Below, piece after piece: positions 45,801-50,504 of a stretch of 64,000 nt of DNA; within the stretch, counting starts at the first letter, position 1; every line of letters starts with the position of its first letter. The translations under genes were made by a program, and so were the position numbers. Location: assembly GCA_020284085.1 (NCBI GenBank), contig JACEVL010006441.1, forward strand, positions 1,531,001-1,595,000, read 5' to 3'. The notes under the pieces were generated by a model. That model was not told the origin of the DNA. It ran no database searches and worked only from the letters and a program-made list of their open reading frames with translations. The DNA is from Aporrectodea caliginosa (lineage: Eukaryota; Annelida; Clitellata; Crassiclitellata; Lumbricidae).

Positions 45801-47787
45801 AGACTATTTCTACACTACTTTAAGTTTAAGATATAGTTAAAGGCATATGCCAGTAGTGATAATCAGTATTTTTCACATCTTTTGACAGAAAAGGCTGCAC
45901 AAATATTATCCACCTGCGGCATCCATAAAGCAGGTTCGCAGAACAATTGGGTGTGGAAGCACCACAGTTTGGAAACAGAGTGATAGATGGCGCTAGCAAA
46001 ACAGAAATGTACAGATATTTTTCTACCCCGTCAGTGATTTGAAAACTCAGAACTCCAGGCTGACACTCTAGCATACTAAACTAAAGACTAGGGCATTTTT
46101 AGAAAATATAATTTCATAATCCCAAACAGCAAGCCAGAAATTAGAATGGAACATACATACCACCGAATCTTCATCTTCATCCTGAGATCCACTGGACACC
46201 AATAGGGCAGTCAACCCATTGAACAGTTTGATGACCCTATACAGCAAAATTTTTTATATTTTAATAAATAATATATGGTACATATATATATAAAAAAAAA
46301 TAATATATAATAATACAATATTGTGTGGGTGCACTACATCACTTACTGAAACACAATTTGGGCATTGACGTAAGAAACAAGGCTGCATAAACTTGTTATC
46401 CTACAGCAGAGGGCTATTTGTAAATGGGAACATCCTGGCCCATCCTTTAGCAAGTTTAACCTCTTGAGAATAGACCAGATTAAAGATCTGCAAATTGGTG
46501 AGTTCTTGTTTCGCCTTTAACATGGACTCCTCCCTCCAGTATTTCCCTCTCACATGCCTCCGACATTCATACGCACTTCACTAGGAATTCAACAGCATAT
46601 CGCCCTGTCAAAGCCTTTTCTGAGAAACCAGGCATCATCATAAGTATCTACATTCAATTCAACAGTTCAACAGATTCAACATTCAATCTTATGGCACCCT
46701 AGTATGTAATACAATACCAATAGAAATCCATTCCTCCAGTAATCAGCAGGTTTTCAGTTTTTTTGCAGTGTGAGAATTGTAGAAAAAGACTGGGCGGGGG
46801 AGAGTCGAGCTTTTATCCATGTGGAGTTGAATATTTTTATCCAGATTTTGCAAACTGTTGACAACTTCAGTTGGTAAAGTCAAAGAAATTTGAAAGCCCC
46901 AGATTTCAACGCTAGCAGGATTGCAAGTCAGACTCGAAGCAAAATCAAGTCCTTTGTTGAGAAAATTCAAAATTCAGTAGAAAGCTTAAAGTGATGATGT
47001 CATCAAATTTATTAGTATACAATTCACATGTCACAATAAACCACATTACTTTAATTACTTCAAAGTGAATTGTGAAAGAAAATGCTAAAAATTCAAATAT
47101 ATGCACAATACAAACAGCTGATATGAAAGCCAGAAATACAAGTTAACACATATTTTTATCATAGATTCAAAGCAATGCAAGAGAAAACATGAATATGATG
47201 ATTGATTCTGGAATGCGTGACTGACAAATAAGTAGAAAGTAAATAACAGAAAACCATAAAATACCAGTACAGTGCATCAATATAGGTTACTGCCAAGAAC
47301 TAAAATCATATGTAGATACTTATGATGATGCCTGGTGCATTAATTAAACAGTTTAGTACCATGTTTTCTTTCAGTGTTTTTTTTTTTTGGAAACACCTGT
47401 AGTCTCATCTAAGGCCCCATGTCTCCCTGACTGCAACCAACTGACAACATATTTTGCAGCATTCCATCTGCTCGGCGGTGGACCGTTAATTACAATCATC
47501 ATACTGTCACCAACTGAAGTTGTCAACAGCCTATTTCTAGCAGAGGTTATAGAGGTTCATCTGACTGAAGCCTCCTTCGCATTCAGCTGAAGAATTAGGT
47601 AAAACTGCAAGCAGATTCATAGGATACCTTCGGGTTCCGATTGATCCAGCAGGACGCGCGCTCTTTTCGCAGAACCACCTGTCCCGGTTTGTAAATCGCC
47701 ATCATACACTCCTACATCTAAAGTGTCGAAGTTTTTACGGTTCCCTTTTAAGACACCAAACTTAGGATAGCTCATCTTTTTACCCAT
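18009..47787 (-). CDS. NRDC: Nardilysin, M16 zinc metallopeptidase (whole spliced gene)
   Basis: Nardilysin is an inverzincin-class (M16) peptidase that cleaves before Arg in dibasic sites and also acts as a cofactor for shedding proteases; this role is family knowledge. Conceptual splicing of minus-strand GT-AG exons gives about 1,000 residues (vertebrate nardilysin is ~1,150, IDE ~1,020). Seen: HLLEH at about residues 103-107, then exactly 76 residues, then the Glu ligand in VDAEW, the H-x-x-E-H-x76-E signature. Other blocks typical of nardilysin rather than IDE are VIKLFNGLTALL, RGHPMGRFSWGN, APFDTPQFKKL, SLIGHTGKGSL, EGLIKGNL and EQLGYHL, all in family order. ATG at 47787 is the first in-frame ATG after a TGA near 47846. 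The stop is TGA at 18009. All resolved junctions keep phase except exon 1 to 2. The acidic domain of vertebrate nardilysins is almost absent. Exons are listed separately. Confidence 0.93.
18300..18745 (-). mobile_element. SINE family B pieces, minus strand, around an (AT)n run
   Basis: 18310-18395 matches the SINE tail (GCAGTCCCTTTAGCTAGC) and 18600-18745 the head (CAGCTGAGTTGGCTAGGGGC, GGAGATTTGAACTTCC). They are separated by an (AT)n tract at 18423-18459 and unrelated sequence. Confidence 0.5.
18999..19091 (-). CDS. NRDC: NRDC exon 31
   Basis: Encodes IEQLKTLNVDDLKNWAQQLI then PSISRRKLSIQ. Matches the family I-x-x-LK...DL-x-x-(W/F) block. Acceptor tttcag|A, donor CAG|GTAATC, phase 0 to 0. 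Confidence 0.95.
19545..19780 (-). mobile_element. SINE family B, minus strand
   Basis: Contains GAGCAGTCCCTTAAGCTAGC, CATATGAGGGCGGGTGGTCA and CTTATAGCTGAGTTGACTAG in reverse orientation, in an NRDC intron. Confidence 0.65.
20377..20460 (-). CDS. NRDC: NRDC exon 30
   Basis: Encodes VKKLTRTKIGDEWQEVLGQT and YRFSAKPE, equivalent to the W-x-E-(V/I) helix of the family. Acceptor tggcag|G, donor GAG|GTATGT, phase 0 to 0. Confidence 0.94.
20956..21046 (-). CDS. NRDC: NRDC exon 29
   Basis: Encodes TMELLDDAVEAFVQDRSTKL then QQMTPQQFKHF, the C-terminal helix of the fourth domain. Acceptor gcttag|G, donor TTT|GTGAGT, phase 2 to 0. Confidence 0.95.
21150..21400 (-). mobile_element. SINE family A, minus strand, degraded
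   Basis: AAAGTTCACAAGTGCACA, ACGACCATATGACAGAACAT and GAAGGACTCGGTCAAGGTCC are reverse-strand family words; the head is decayed. A second partial 3' end at ~21160-21200 suggests two overlapping copies. Confidence 0.5.
21847..21983 (-). CDS. NRDC: NRDC exon 28
   Basis: Encodes SDFDEPFFHQLRTIEQLGYH followed by LELKHENVYDVLALSVTIRS. The EP(C/F)F...LRT-x-(E/Q)QLGYH motif is among the best conserved of IDE/nardilysin. Acceptor tgtag|A, donor TACAC|GTAAGT, phase 0 to 2. Confidence 0.97.
22915..23140 (+). mobile_element. tRNA-derived SINE, family A
   Basis: GGCTGACTGGTTAGAGCGCT is an A-box-like head; the body has GTAGGGACCTTGAGCAAGTC and GCACTTCTGAGCTTTGG; it ends near an ACAGTTGTATTG run. Similar copies at 26795-26965 (plus), 34055-34235, 21150-21400 and 17640-17770 (minus). 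Confidence 0.65.
23219..23362 (-). CDS. NRDC: NRDC exon 27
   Basis: Encodes TQVTEIPVGVSTYTVMNQ, then SVLSIYYQLGQSTVRHRVL and NELML, the fourth-domain strand with the YYQ block. Acceptor ctccag|A, donor CTA|GTAAGT, phase 0 to 0. Confidence 0.95.
23815..24395. mobile_element. hAT-type non-autonomous element in NRDC intron
   Basis: CAGTGTTATATT at the left and AATAACACTG at the right are inverted ends. CTTAAAAT flanks both (23807-23814 and 24396-24403), an 8-bp target duplication. The 581-bp interior has no transposase; it contains a ~70-bp tandem duplication (about 24015-24150) and many GAACTGAAACTGAAAT-like repeats. Confidence 0.8.
24576..24653 (-). CDS. NRDC: NRDC exon 26
   Basis: Encodes DAINLYNNMSEKLTCKPAQN then VDALAE. 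Acceptor cattag|G, donor GAA|GTGAGT, phase 0 at both ends. The next intron holds a 581-bp hAT-type element. Confidence 0.94.
24880..25345 (+). mobile_element. LINE 3' end in NRDC intron
   Basis: Frame reads VLNSAAHFIF...HVTDLLQDNLHWLHVNQWI, then TFKLYLITYTVLNDLMPNYI, the RT C-terminal segment of CR1/jockey-type LINEs. It closes with GAGCGGCGCTATATAAATTA and (ATTAC)n. Confidence 0.75.
25892..26054 (-). CDS. NRDC: NRDC exon 25 (longest exon)
   Basis: 163 nt encoding RDLKNALLLTRYATV through FYQEGIFLEGLIKGNLTMN. EGL(I/V)xGN is diagnostic of the family. Acceptor cttacag|G, donor AAT|GTAAGG, phase 2 to 0. The intron just downstream carries an (AAT)n run. Confidence 0.96.
26795..26965 (+). mobile_element. 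tRNA-derived SINE, family A
   Basis: AGGGTTAGAGCACTCGCCTC, GTAATGCGGAG and AGGGACCTTGAGCAAGTCCT follow the family order. In an NRDC intron. Confidence 0.6.
27160..27287 (-). CDS. NRDC: NRDC exon 24
   Basis: Encodes DFFIALIDSIAAFEVSDNSF, then a stretch ending YFNESFCPDTYN, matching the Phe-rich helices before the EGL motif. Acceptor tttgcag|G, donor AACAG|GTAATT, phase 0 to 2. Confidence 0.95.
28596..28652 (+). repeat. 26-bp direct duplication, NRDC intron
   Basis: ATGGCCATCCCAGACTCCAG CAGAAT occurs twice back to back, then AGTAATAGTAATAG. Confidence 0.85.
29008..29074 (-). CDS. NRDC: NRDC exon 23
   Basis: Encodes RYDLKPTVSGFTMCISGFTH and KIQ, the strand-turn block with conserved GF. Acceptor tttcag|A, donor CAG|GTGAGG, phase 2 to 0. 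Confidence 0.95.
30053..30136 (-). CDS. NRDC: NRDC exon 22
   Basis: Encodes TMCLLELYVSVLNDIISTVG then YPARLAKL. Corresponds to the helix and (A/Y)-x-A-x-x-A-x-L motif in the family. Acceptor tttcag|C, donor CTCAG|GTAAAA, phase 2 to 2. Confidence 0.95.
30509..30560 (-). CDS. NRDC: NRDC exon 21
   Basis: Encodes ASIKFSLKSSAADVSVE, the first strand of the third M16 domain. Acceptor tttacag|C, donor GAGAC|GTAAGT, phase 1 to 2. Confidence 0.94.
30816..30885. repeat. (ATCA)n microsatellite, NRDC intron
   Basis: About 16 ATCA units followed by TTAATTCGTTTATTCC, the pattern of a minus-strand LINE tail. A similar (ATCA) tail with TTTTTTTATTGCAGCC is at 38878-38910. Confidence 0.85.
30969..31044 (-). 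CDS. NRDC: NRDC exon 20
   Basis: Encodes FKNPVHVSDVGRLWLKQDDD then TPTPK. The LW-x-K-x-D-(D/N) block marks the start of the C-terminal half. Acceptor gtttag|T, donor AAGG|GTGAGA, phase 0 to 1. Confidence 0.95.
31360..31403 (-). CDS. NRDC: NRDC exon 19
   Basis: 44 nt encoding ASKFDLIKPDCDIKD. Acceptor tttcag|C, donor GAT|GTGAGT, phase 1 to 0. Equivalent to the family segment IATDFTLK and following. Confidence 0.93.
31527..31596. mobile_element. Miniature TTAA-flanked element in NRDC intron
   Basis: Left TTAA at 31523, right TCAA at 31597 (one change from TTAA). Contains GTGTACTAAAAGCGACTG, AAACCAATGCAGCTCGTC and ends ATTAAAGTG, the same family as 629-691. Confidence 0.65.
32022..32072 (-). 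CDS. NRDC: NRDC exon 18
   Basis: Encodes YCDVLPEFHLPEPNAYI, the conserved HLP-x-x-N-x-YI block of nardilysin and IDE. Acceptor tttttag|A, donor ATTG|GTATGA, phase 1 to 1. Confidence 0.95.
32713..32745 (-). CDS. NRDC: NRDC exon 17 (33-nt microexon)
   Basis: 33 nt encoding GFPKEWMEKWK. Acceptor atttcag|G, donor AAAT|GTAAGC, phase 1 to 1. Needed to connect the flanking exons and matches the Trp-rich helix in the family. Confidence 0.9.
33484..33606. repeat. 18-bp perfect inverted repeat in NRDC intron
   Basis: TATTGGGTGGACACAGCA at 33484-33501 and its exact reverse complement at 33589-33606, with 87 bp between. Flanking GTGCTA/CACCTA words extend the match weakly. May be a small terminal-inverted-repeat element. 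Confidence 0.55.
33635..33696. mobile_element. Miniature TTAA-flanked element in NRDC intron
   Basis: Ends AACCAATGCAGCTCGTCGTT then AAAGTG followed by TTAA at 33697. Left side ACACCTTAACGAC is diverged. Same family as 629-691 and 31527-31596. It lies 98 bases downstream of the NRDC exon ending at 33794. Confidence 0.6.
33794..33926 (-). CDS. NRDC: NRDC exon 16
   Basis: Encodes MITFCLDDLHPKAMNAAVWS, then KGFQSEV and WHTEPWYHTTYKSE. Corresponds to the segment before the WFGTQY-like motif. Acceptor tttctttag|A, donor GAAG|GTATTC, phase 0 to 1. Confidence 0.94.
34055..34235 (-). mobile_element. tRNA-derived SINE, family A, minus strand
   Basis: Minus strand reads GGCCAGTTGGTTAGAACGCT, GCCTGTAACGCAGAG, GACCTGGAGCAAGTCCTTCA and GTGCACTTCTGAACTTCGGA, the most complete copy. 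In an NRDC intron. Confidence 0.65.
34292..34589. mobile_element. hAT-type MITE in NRDC intron
   Basis: Ends CAGGCCCGCCGAGAGG and CTGTCAGCAGCCCTG are roughly inverted. Flanks AGCAAGAC and AGGAAGAC are an 8-bp duplication with one mismatch. The interior has GGGGCCC runs and is AT-rich in the middle. No ORF. Confidence 0.7.
34890..34994 (-). CDS. NRDC: NRDC exon 15
   Basis: Encodes ADVQEFVHELSVNMHRFQTA and DYLTGGKLLPEYDTK, equivalent to the family block ending in LTG-x-LL-x-EY. Acceptor tttacag|G, donor AAG|GTTCTG, phase 0 at both ends. Confidence 0.95.
35025..35225 (-). mobile_element. SINE family B, minus strand
   Basis: Reverse complement of the family body: GCAGTCCCTTAAGCTAG, ATATGAGGGTGGGTGGCCAG and TATAGCTGAGTTGG. 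In the NRDC intron just upstream of the exon at 34890-34994. Confidence 0.7.
35526..35619 (-). CDS. NRDC: NRDC exon 14
   Basis: Encodes YLAMLRSKGPQEWFWTEL and HNIAQTDFLYLDS, matching the helix with the conserved Gly-Pro in M16 enzymes. Acceptor ttttcag|T, donor TCG|GTAAAG. A long (CAC)n microsatellite lies in the intron just upstream. Confidence 0.94.
35709..35843. repeat. (CAC)n microsatellite, ~135 bp, NRDC intron
   Basis: About 45 uninterrupted CAC/CCA units. In one frame it reads as polyproline, but this is intronic and adjacent to the exon at 35526-35619. Confidence 0.95.
36027..36058 (-). CDS. NRDC: Candidate NRDC exon (32 nt) linking flanking exons
   Basis: The exon at 36646 ends in phase 0 and the exon at 35619 begins with the last base of a codon, so an exon of length 3n+2 is required. 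This 32-nt segment between cagcag and a strong GTAAGAG donor fits and encodes SVQNHNFLQM plus a split codon. It gives about four more residues than vertebrate nardilysin; the upstream pyrimidine tract is weak. Confidence 0.5.
36220..36330. repeat. (ATGT)n/(GCAT)n tract, NRDC intron
   Basis: Interrupted TGTATGTATG and ATGCATGCATG runs, then GGGCTTTATAGAGCGCATTT, a retroposon terminus-like word. Confidence 0.8.
36646..36766 (-). CDS. NRDC: NRDC exon 13
   Basis: Encodes RNWARQIVCGNDDTDQEH, then NTTMTLFKIQLSLTMDGLN and HVYD. Acceptor attcaag|A was chosen over the closer ggcag because it keeps phase 2 and preserves the family length to the Gly-Asn pair. Donor GAT|GTAAGT, phase 0. Confidence 0.92.
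36885..37000 (+). mobile_element. SINE family B fragment
   Basis: GTCAGTGGGAAGACGAGACG and CCACCTGCCCTCATATGA match the family body. Confidence 0.5.
37270..37740 (+). mobile_element. LINE 3' end in NRDC intron
   Basis: Encodes LFVPRVRTIMAQTRSFATIG then PSLWNDLSSSLR, the conserved LINE tail, and ends with GAAAGGCACTACATAAGTG and TACATTACAATAC. Confidence 0.75.
37910..37987 (-). CDS. NRDC: NRDC exon 12
   Basis: Encodes KSPVTYLASLIGHTGKGSLI then HHLRE, the conserved GHxGKGS turn of M16 enzymes. Acceptor gctacag|A, donor GAGAG|GTAATC, phase 2 to 2. Confidence 0.95.
38124..38141 (-). CDS. NRDC: Possible 18-nt cassette microexon of NRDC
   Basis: An 18-nt segment with acceptor ttccacag and donor AAG|GTATCT lies in the intron between the exons at 38471-38540 and 37910-37987. 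Phase 2 at both ends, so it would insert FPTLLR in frame without a stop. The family alignment is gap-free when it is skipped, so it is either an optional exon or chance splice-like sequence. Confidence 0.35.
38471..38540 (-). CDS. NRDC: NRDC exon 11
   Basis: Encodes ILPEQSIRKLQLTWGLESQ and VLLYR. The donor at TACAG|GTGAAA gives a length equal to vertebrate nardilysin between TW and GH when joined directly to the exon at 37910-37987. An internal GAGTCAG|GTTTTG site would break the phase. Acceptor tttgcag|T. Confidence 0.93.
38690..38830 (+). mobile_element. SINE family B fragment
   Basis: GTCAGTGGGAAGACCAGACG, CTCATATGCTGAGG and CTCAAGGAACTGCTCTTCCC match the body and tail. Confidence 0.55.
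39033..39072 (-). CDS. NRDC: NRDC exon 10
   Basis: 40 nt encoding APFDTPQFKKLFK, matching the nardilysin block that begins the second N-domain half. Acceptor tttag|G, donor AAGA|GTATGT, phase 0 to 1. Confidence 0.93.
39405..39710 (+). mobile_element. tRNA-derived SINE, family B, best head
   Basis: Complete tRNA-like head: CAATAGCCAAGTGGTTAGCA, TGCTGGATTGTCAACCG and GGGGTTCAAATCCCC. Body words GACTGTACACTGTCG and GAGAGGACTG match the other family B copies. In an NRDC intron, sense opposite to the gene. Confidence 0.8.
39810..39837 (-). CDS. NRDC: NRDC exon 9 (28-nt microexon)
   Basis: Only 28 nt, encoding NSDPAPTFSK. Phase 2 to 0. Acceptor ttttcag|T follows a pyrimidine run; donor AAA|GTAGGA. 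Required to join exons 8 and 10 in frame. Confidence 0.85.
40435..40492 (-). CDS. NRDC: NRDC exon 8
   Basis: Encodes ESLETLRSWVETIFSSLPS, the helix that ends the first M16 half-domain. Acceptor tttcag|A, donor TAA|GTAAGT where the final AA is part of a split codon (phase 2). Confidence 0.94.
40882..41004 (-). CDS. NRDC: NRDC exon 7
   Basis: Encodes GNLVSLKTVPAESDVDIQKA, then LRDFYTKYYKARHMTLVVSS, the M16 N-domain segment in which short chains follow the GN turn. Acceptor tcttag|G, donor ACAG|GTTTGT, phase 1 to 1. Confidence 0.95.
41110..41465 (+). mobile_element. LINE 3' end in NRDC intron
   Basis: Degenerate coding ending RLKTFLFDRAG-like residues, then GTCGGGAGCATCTCTTAGTA, AGGTGCTATATAAATCCC and an AATGAATGAATGAA tail. 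Confidence 0.55.
42180..42353. mobile_element. Degenerate GGGGCCGTCC-type MITE
   Basis: Left GAGGCCATTCATAAACGCC and right GTGTGACGTCATTTATAGAT then GGTCCC are diverged forms of the terminal repeats at 54815-55274. About 170 bp, in an NRDC intron. Confidence 0.45.
42503..43020 (-). mobile_element. Retroposon end with TTTATATAGC terminus
   Basis: Minus-strand body ending CTCTGAGCAGGCACATTGAA and GGGGTGCTATATAAATTT. Other members, each with a related end, are at 50505-50690, 62125-62340 and 16336-16410. Body has a minus ORF of 93 codons (42642-42923) that I do not recognise. Confidence 0.55.
43088..43183 (-). CDS. NRDC: NRDC exon 6 (third zinc ligand)
   Basis: First codon, split across the intron, is the Glu in VDAEWAKEEHE: the third zinc ligand, exactly 76 residues after the second His of HLLEH. 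Then RRGHPMGRFSWG, a hallmark of nardilysin (IDE has a different sequence here). Acceptor acttag|A, donor TGGG|GTAAGT, phase 1 at both ends. Confidence 0.96.
44128..44254 (-). CDS. NRDC: NRDC exon 5
   Basis: Encodes TAFHFEIDSSHLKPALEHF and SPMMIQKSIDREINIVDA, the stretch leading to the third zinc ligand. Phase 0 to 1. Acceptor ctttag|A, donor GCCG|GTATTG. Confidence 0.95.
44449..44549 (-). CDS. NRDC: NRDC exon 4
   Basis: Continues the catalytic N-domain with MVFKGCATYQEENSFDKFL then an EHAGSSDAQT block, which matches the family pattern after the zinc motif. Starts by completing the Met codon split by the intron; ends phase 0 at ACG|GTCAGA. Acceptor ctacag|T. Confidence 0.95.
44590..44900 (+). 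mobile_element. tRNA-derived SINE, family B
   Basis: Full-length copy with AGTGGTTAACATGCTG, GGGGATTCAAATCCCCGCC, CTGTACACTGTCGGTGGGAA and tail TTAGCTTAAGGAACTG. Lies 41 bases upstream (gene sense) of the NRDC exon at 44449-44549. Confidence 0.8.
45132..45213 (-). CDS. NRDC: NRDC exon 3 (HxxEH zinc motif)
   Basis: Encodes AAAGLCVKVGSFAEP...GVAHLLEH, phase 0 to 1. HLLEH is the inverted zinc-binding motif of M16 peptidases: two His ligands and the catalytic Glu. Acceptor ttgtag|G, donor CACA|GTAAGT. Confidence 0.96.
45523..45596. mobile_element. Miniature TTAA-flanked element in NRDC intron
   Basis: TTAA at 45519 then CACTTTAACAATGAG, GTGTACTAAAGCGACTGGGA, AACCAATGCAG and CATTAAAGGG followed by TCAA. 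Fourth copy of the 60-75 bp family. Confidence 0.65.
46161..46236 (-). CDS. NRDC: NRDC exon 2 (first β-strand block, short acidic run)
   Basis: Encodes VIKLFNGLTALLVSSGSQ followed by DEDED and SV. This matches the nardilysin block preceding the acidic domain. Acceptor tatag|G, donor GTG|GTATGT, ending in phase 0. In-frame codons for Tyr-Arg, the residues expected before VIKL in the family, lie directly upstream but without an AG acceptor. The acidic insert of vertebrate nardilysins, dozens of residues, is reduced here to five residues. Confidence 0.9.
46380..46640 (+). mobile_element. LINE RT C-terminal fragment in NRDC intron
   Basis: Shifting frames read LQQRAICKWEH, then NLLRIDQIKDLQIGEFLFRL and HGLLPPVFP, typical of the region after the RT core of some LINEs. 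Confidence 0.5.
47628..47787 (-). CDS. NRDC: NRDC exon 1 (start codon)
   Basis: Opens with MGKKMSYPKFGVL and runs 53 codons plus one base (phase 1) to a donor GAAG|GTATCC. The purine-rich context GAGATGG and an in-frame upstream TGA without intervening ATG support this start. A second in-frame ATG lies four codons on. No mitochondrial or secretory signal is evident; the N-terminus is basic and polar. Phase does not match the next exon (needs phase 2), so a small exon may be missing. Confidence 0.75.
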
Positions 47788-47847
47788 CTCAACAATTAAA
47801 GTTATAGTGTACAGCGATATTAGCGGACACCTGGCAAATTCAAAGTA

Positions 47848-47855
47848 TCACGTGA
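47848..47855. promoter_or_regulatory. Palindromic E-box upstream of NRDC
   Basis: TCACGTGA, a CACGTG E-box, sits about 60 bases upstream of the NRDC start codon and overlaps the in-frame stop. It could bind bHLH-zip factors (MITF/USF class), but position relative to the transcription start is unknown. No TATA box is obvious in 47800-48000. Confidence 0.3.
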
Positions 47856-48108
47856 CAGGTGAGTCACAGTTCGTGCAGGCACCAATCGGAGTTCCAGCTC
47901 TGCGACATGTGGATGGGAAGTCCAGAAGCGATGGCAGTGGGAACTAGTTCCTAAGTAGAGCGAGGCAATGGATCACTCTCATCCCTCTTCGCATCTACTC
48001 ACCATTGTGCATTCAGAGCATCCATTACCGTATACACCATGCAAATGTCTTCTTTTTTCAGAGACTCACAGTCAAGTAATGCTAAATCACACGAGCACAA
48101 CTGGGGTT

Positions 48109-48275
48109 CAGTGGCGACGCCACGATTTAAAAGGTAGTACGGCAATATGGGCACGTTAGGGATCTGGAGGACTTAGCAGATGCACCTTCAATATGTTAGC
48201 CTAAGTGCCACTTCTGGTAGACAAAAATGGTACGGAAAATATGTTGTTGCCGTACCACCTTTAAGAGTGTCAGTG
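48109..48275. mobile_element. Inverted-repeat element fragment
   Basis: CAGTGGCGACGCCACGATTT then AAAAGGTAGTACGGCAA at the left is mirrored by TTGCCGTACCACCTTTAA near 48248-48265. This gives an inverted repeat with ~110 bp between arms, probably a truncated hAT-like MITE. Confidence 0.45.
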
Positions 48276-48279
48276 TCAT

Positions 48280-49280
48280 TATGTCAGTAATGCTTTTCAG
48301 TTACATGATGTAAAGAAAACACATCTAGCGAATTTCATAATTTAAATATTGATGACTAAACACAACAAGAATTTTAAAACCACTGAAACTTAACTTGGAA
48401 CATGCCTAATTTTCCATTTTAGCCCAAATTTTCCTAGCTTCCTTTTAAAAGCTGTGGTTGTGCCCACTGAGACAGTAGGCCTACAATCATCCAAACCATT
48501 CCACAAGTCTAGGCTACAGCTCTTGACGAATTTCTGTTCTAATGTTCCTTTCAGCTTCTTAAATGCCGAAAGGGACTTGATAGAAACAAAGGCATATACG
48601 AACAGAAAGCTAGAATAGCCAAATTCGTGAGGAACTACAGGCTAGGCCTAGTCTACATGTTCACTACATTACCGTGTAGGCAGTGCCACAGGTATCAAGC
48701 CATGTTTATGAGTTTTATGGTCCGAAATAGGAAATCTTAAAAACAAAAAAAACAAATACAAAATAAATTTAAAAAAAAACAAAAAACAACTTTTCATTTT
48801 GAAAAAGCTTGGTTTTTTGCACCCTTGCTCTGAGATATATCTTTAAATGGCGCTATATAAATGTTCAATTATATGCGTACATGTGTATACACAATGGGTA
48901 AGGGCCCCAAGCTTAGTGTCCAAGGGCCCCCGGCAGGTTGTTACGCCACTGATGCTTGAATGTATCTATGTTTTGTGTGTAACGGTGTCTATTAAAACCT
49001 ATAGGCTTTTGTTAATAAATAATTAGGCCTGTGTGCTATAAGCTTATAGAAATTTACTAGGGGCACGCAAAATGAGTTAACGGCACTTTTTGCACGCACC
49101 CTTAATAACGTTTTCCAGCTCTGCACTGGCGTTCCGTATACGGCAAAGATTGCAAGTGTGTAAGAAGCATTGTCATCTGCTGAGCAGTGACTGCAAGAGA
49201 CTTAGGCAATAATTTTTCATTTTAACGATTACCACGTCAAACTGATGTGTTTACTTTATTGTCACTGTTTGAAATAATTG
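48280..49280. other. No gene seen
   Basis: AT-rich flank upstream of NRDC with a GTTACGCCACTG transposon terminus at 48941-48952, GGCGCTATATAAATGTTCAA retroposon tail at 48850-48870 and several TAGGCCTA words. Confidence 0.45.
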
Positions 49281-49289
49281 CATGGTAGG

Positions 49290-49765
49290 GTAAAGTGCCA
49301 TTTTTTCAGCATTATATATTACATTTCTACTTTCATGTTTGAACAACTGCACTGGCTTCCTCTCTCTGCTCGCATTGAATTCAAAATCCTCATTTTAGTG
49401 TTCAAGGCACAAAGGGGTCTTGCCCCAAAATATTTAGCTGATGTTTTACTCCGGCCTCTTTCAGCCTCCTCCCATCGACCACTATGCTCATCAAACAGAC
49501 TTGAGCTTCTAGTACCTCATACTAGAACAGCTATGGCTCAGTCCCGGTCCTTTACCTCAATTGGTCCCTCTCTTTGGAATGTGCTGTCTCCATCTACTCG
49601 CTCTCGAATTCTAGCTAGTAACCTCTCTTCCACCTTTGCTTTTCTCAAAACCTATTTCTTCTCTTCAAGTGGCCTTGCGCACTGGGAGCGCCTCTGAATG
49701 GTTCACCCTATGAGAGGCGCTTTATAAATGTTTGAATACAATACAATACAATACAATACAATACA
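49290..49765 (+). mobile_element. LINE 3' end, well preserved
   Basis: Open frame LHWLPLSARIEFKILILVFK, AQRGLAPKYLADVLLRPLSA, LLVPHTRTAMAQSRSFTSIG, PSLWNVLSPSTRS, ending GLAHWERL. Then GAGAGGCGCTTTATAAATG and an ACAATACAATACAATACAAT tail. The most intact LINE tail here. Confidence 0.8.
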
Positions 49766-49959
49766 TTAGTCACCATTAGGCCTATAGTAAACTTAGCTTG
49801 TCATATATTAAATTTTAGATTAGGAAAAACATAAAAGTTCAGAATAACGCCAAATTATTTATATGGTCAGTTTCAAATGGAAGATGGATTGATGAAAATA
49901 ATTGTTTGCCTAATGGAAGTTGGTTTCATGAAACTAATTCTTTGCTTATTTATTAACAG

Positions 49960-50124
49960 ATACTTAATGCTCCGATTTAGCAAGAACCTCCGATTGGAAA
50001 TGGAAAAGAACCAACCCCGGCATTTTCCAAAATTGCTTCAGCATAAAAACCAGAGTTGGCCTACATTTATGCCAATCATCAATTCTTCCATACAAGACTG
50101 TTTGGGAGAAGAACAGAAAAAAAG
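49960..50124 (+). CDS. Candidate exon of an unrecognised plus-strand gene
   Basis: An open frame bounded by attaacag acceptor and AAAAAAG|GTAGGG donor encodes LRLEMEKNQPRHFPKLLQHK then NQSWPTFMPIINSSIQDCLG. It is charged and not LINE-like. It ends in phase 2, but the next candidate at 51642 needs phase 0, so a missing exon or a decayed gene is possible. Confidence 0.3.
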
Positions 50125-50504
50125 GTAGGGTTACATGCAAGATTTGTATAAATTCAAAAACATAGTATTTTGTAATTTCATTTTGGTCAGGTGAAAGAAG
50201 ATTGTTGGTTGACTGACACTGTTTGCTCCCTAATTGATTTTGACAATTTCTTCCTTCATGGAAATGTCACATGTATTTCAAGTGCGAAATTGAAACTTCA
50301 CATTTAATAGACAATCTGTTTTTCACATGCAAAACTTGATTTCACTTATGGAATTTCACTTGACATGTGGAATGTCACATGCCGAATTTGAAATTGTTTT
50401 GTGCGAAATTTTAATACCTTATTTCACATAGAAAAGTGTGATTCGCATTTTATGTTGTATATTAAATTGTATGTTTTATTTTATATGATTCATATTTCAA
50501 TATT

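Noticed and set aside
18009..47787. Insulin-degrading enzyme (IDE) instead of nardilysin
   Set aside because: Blocks such as RGHPMGRFSWGN, VIKLFNGLTALL and APFDTPQF fit nardilysin better than IDE.
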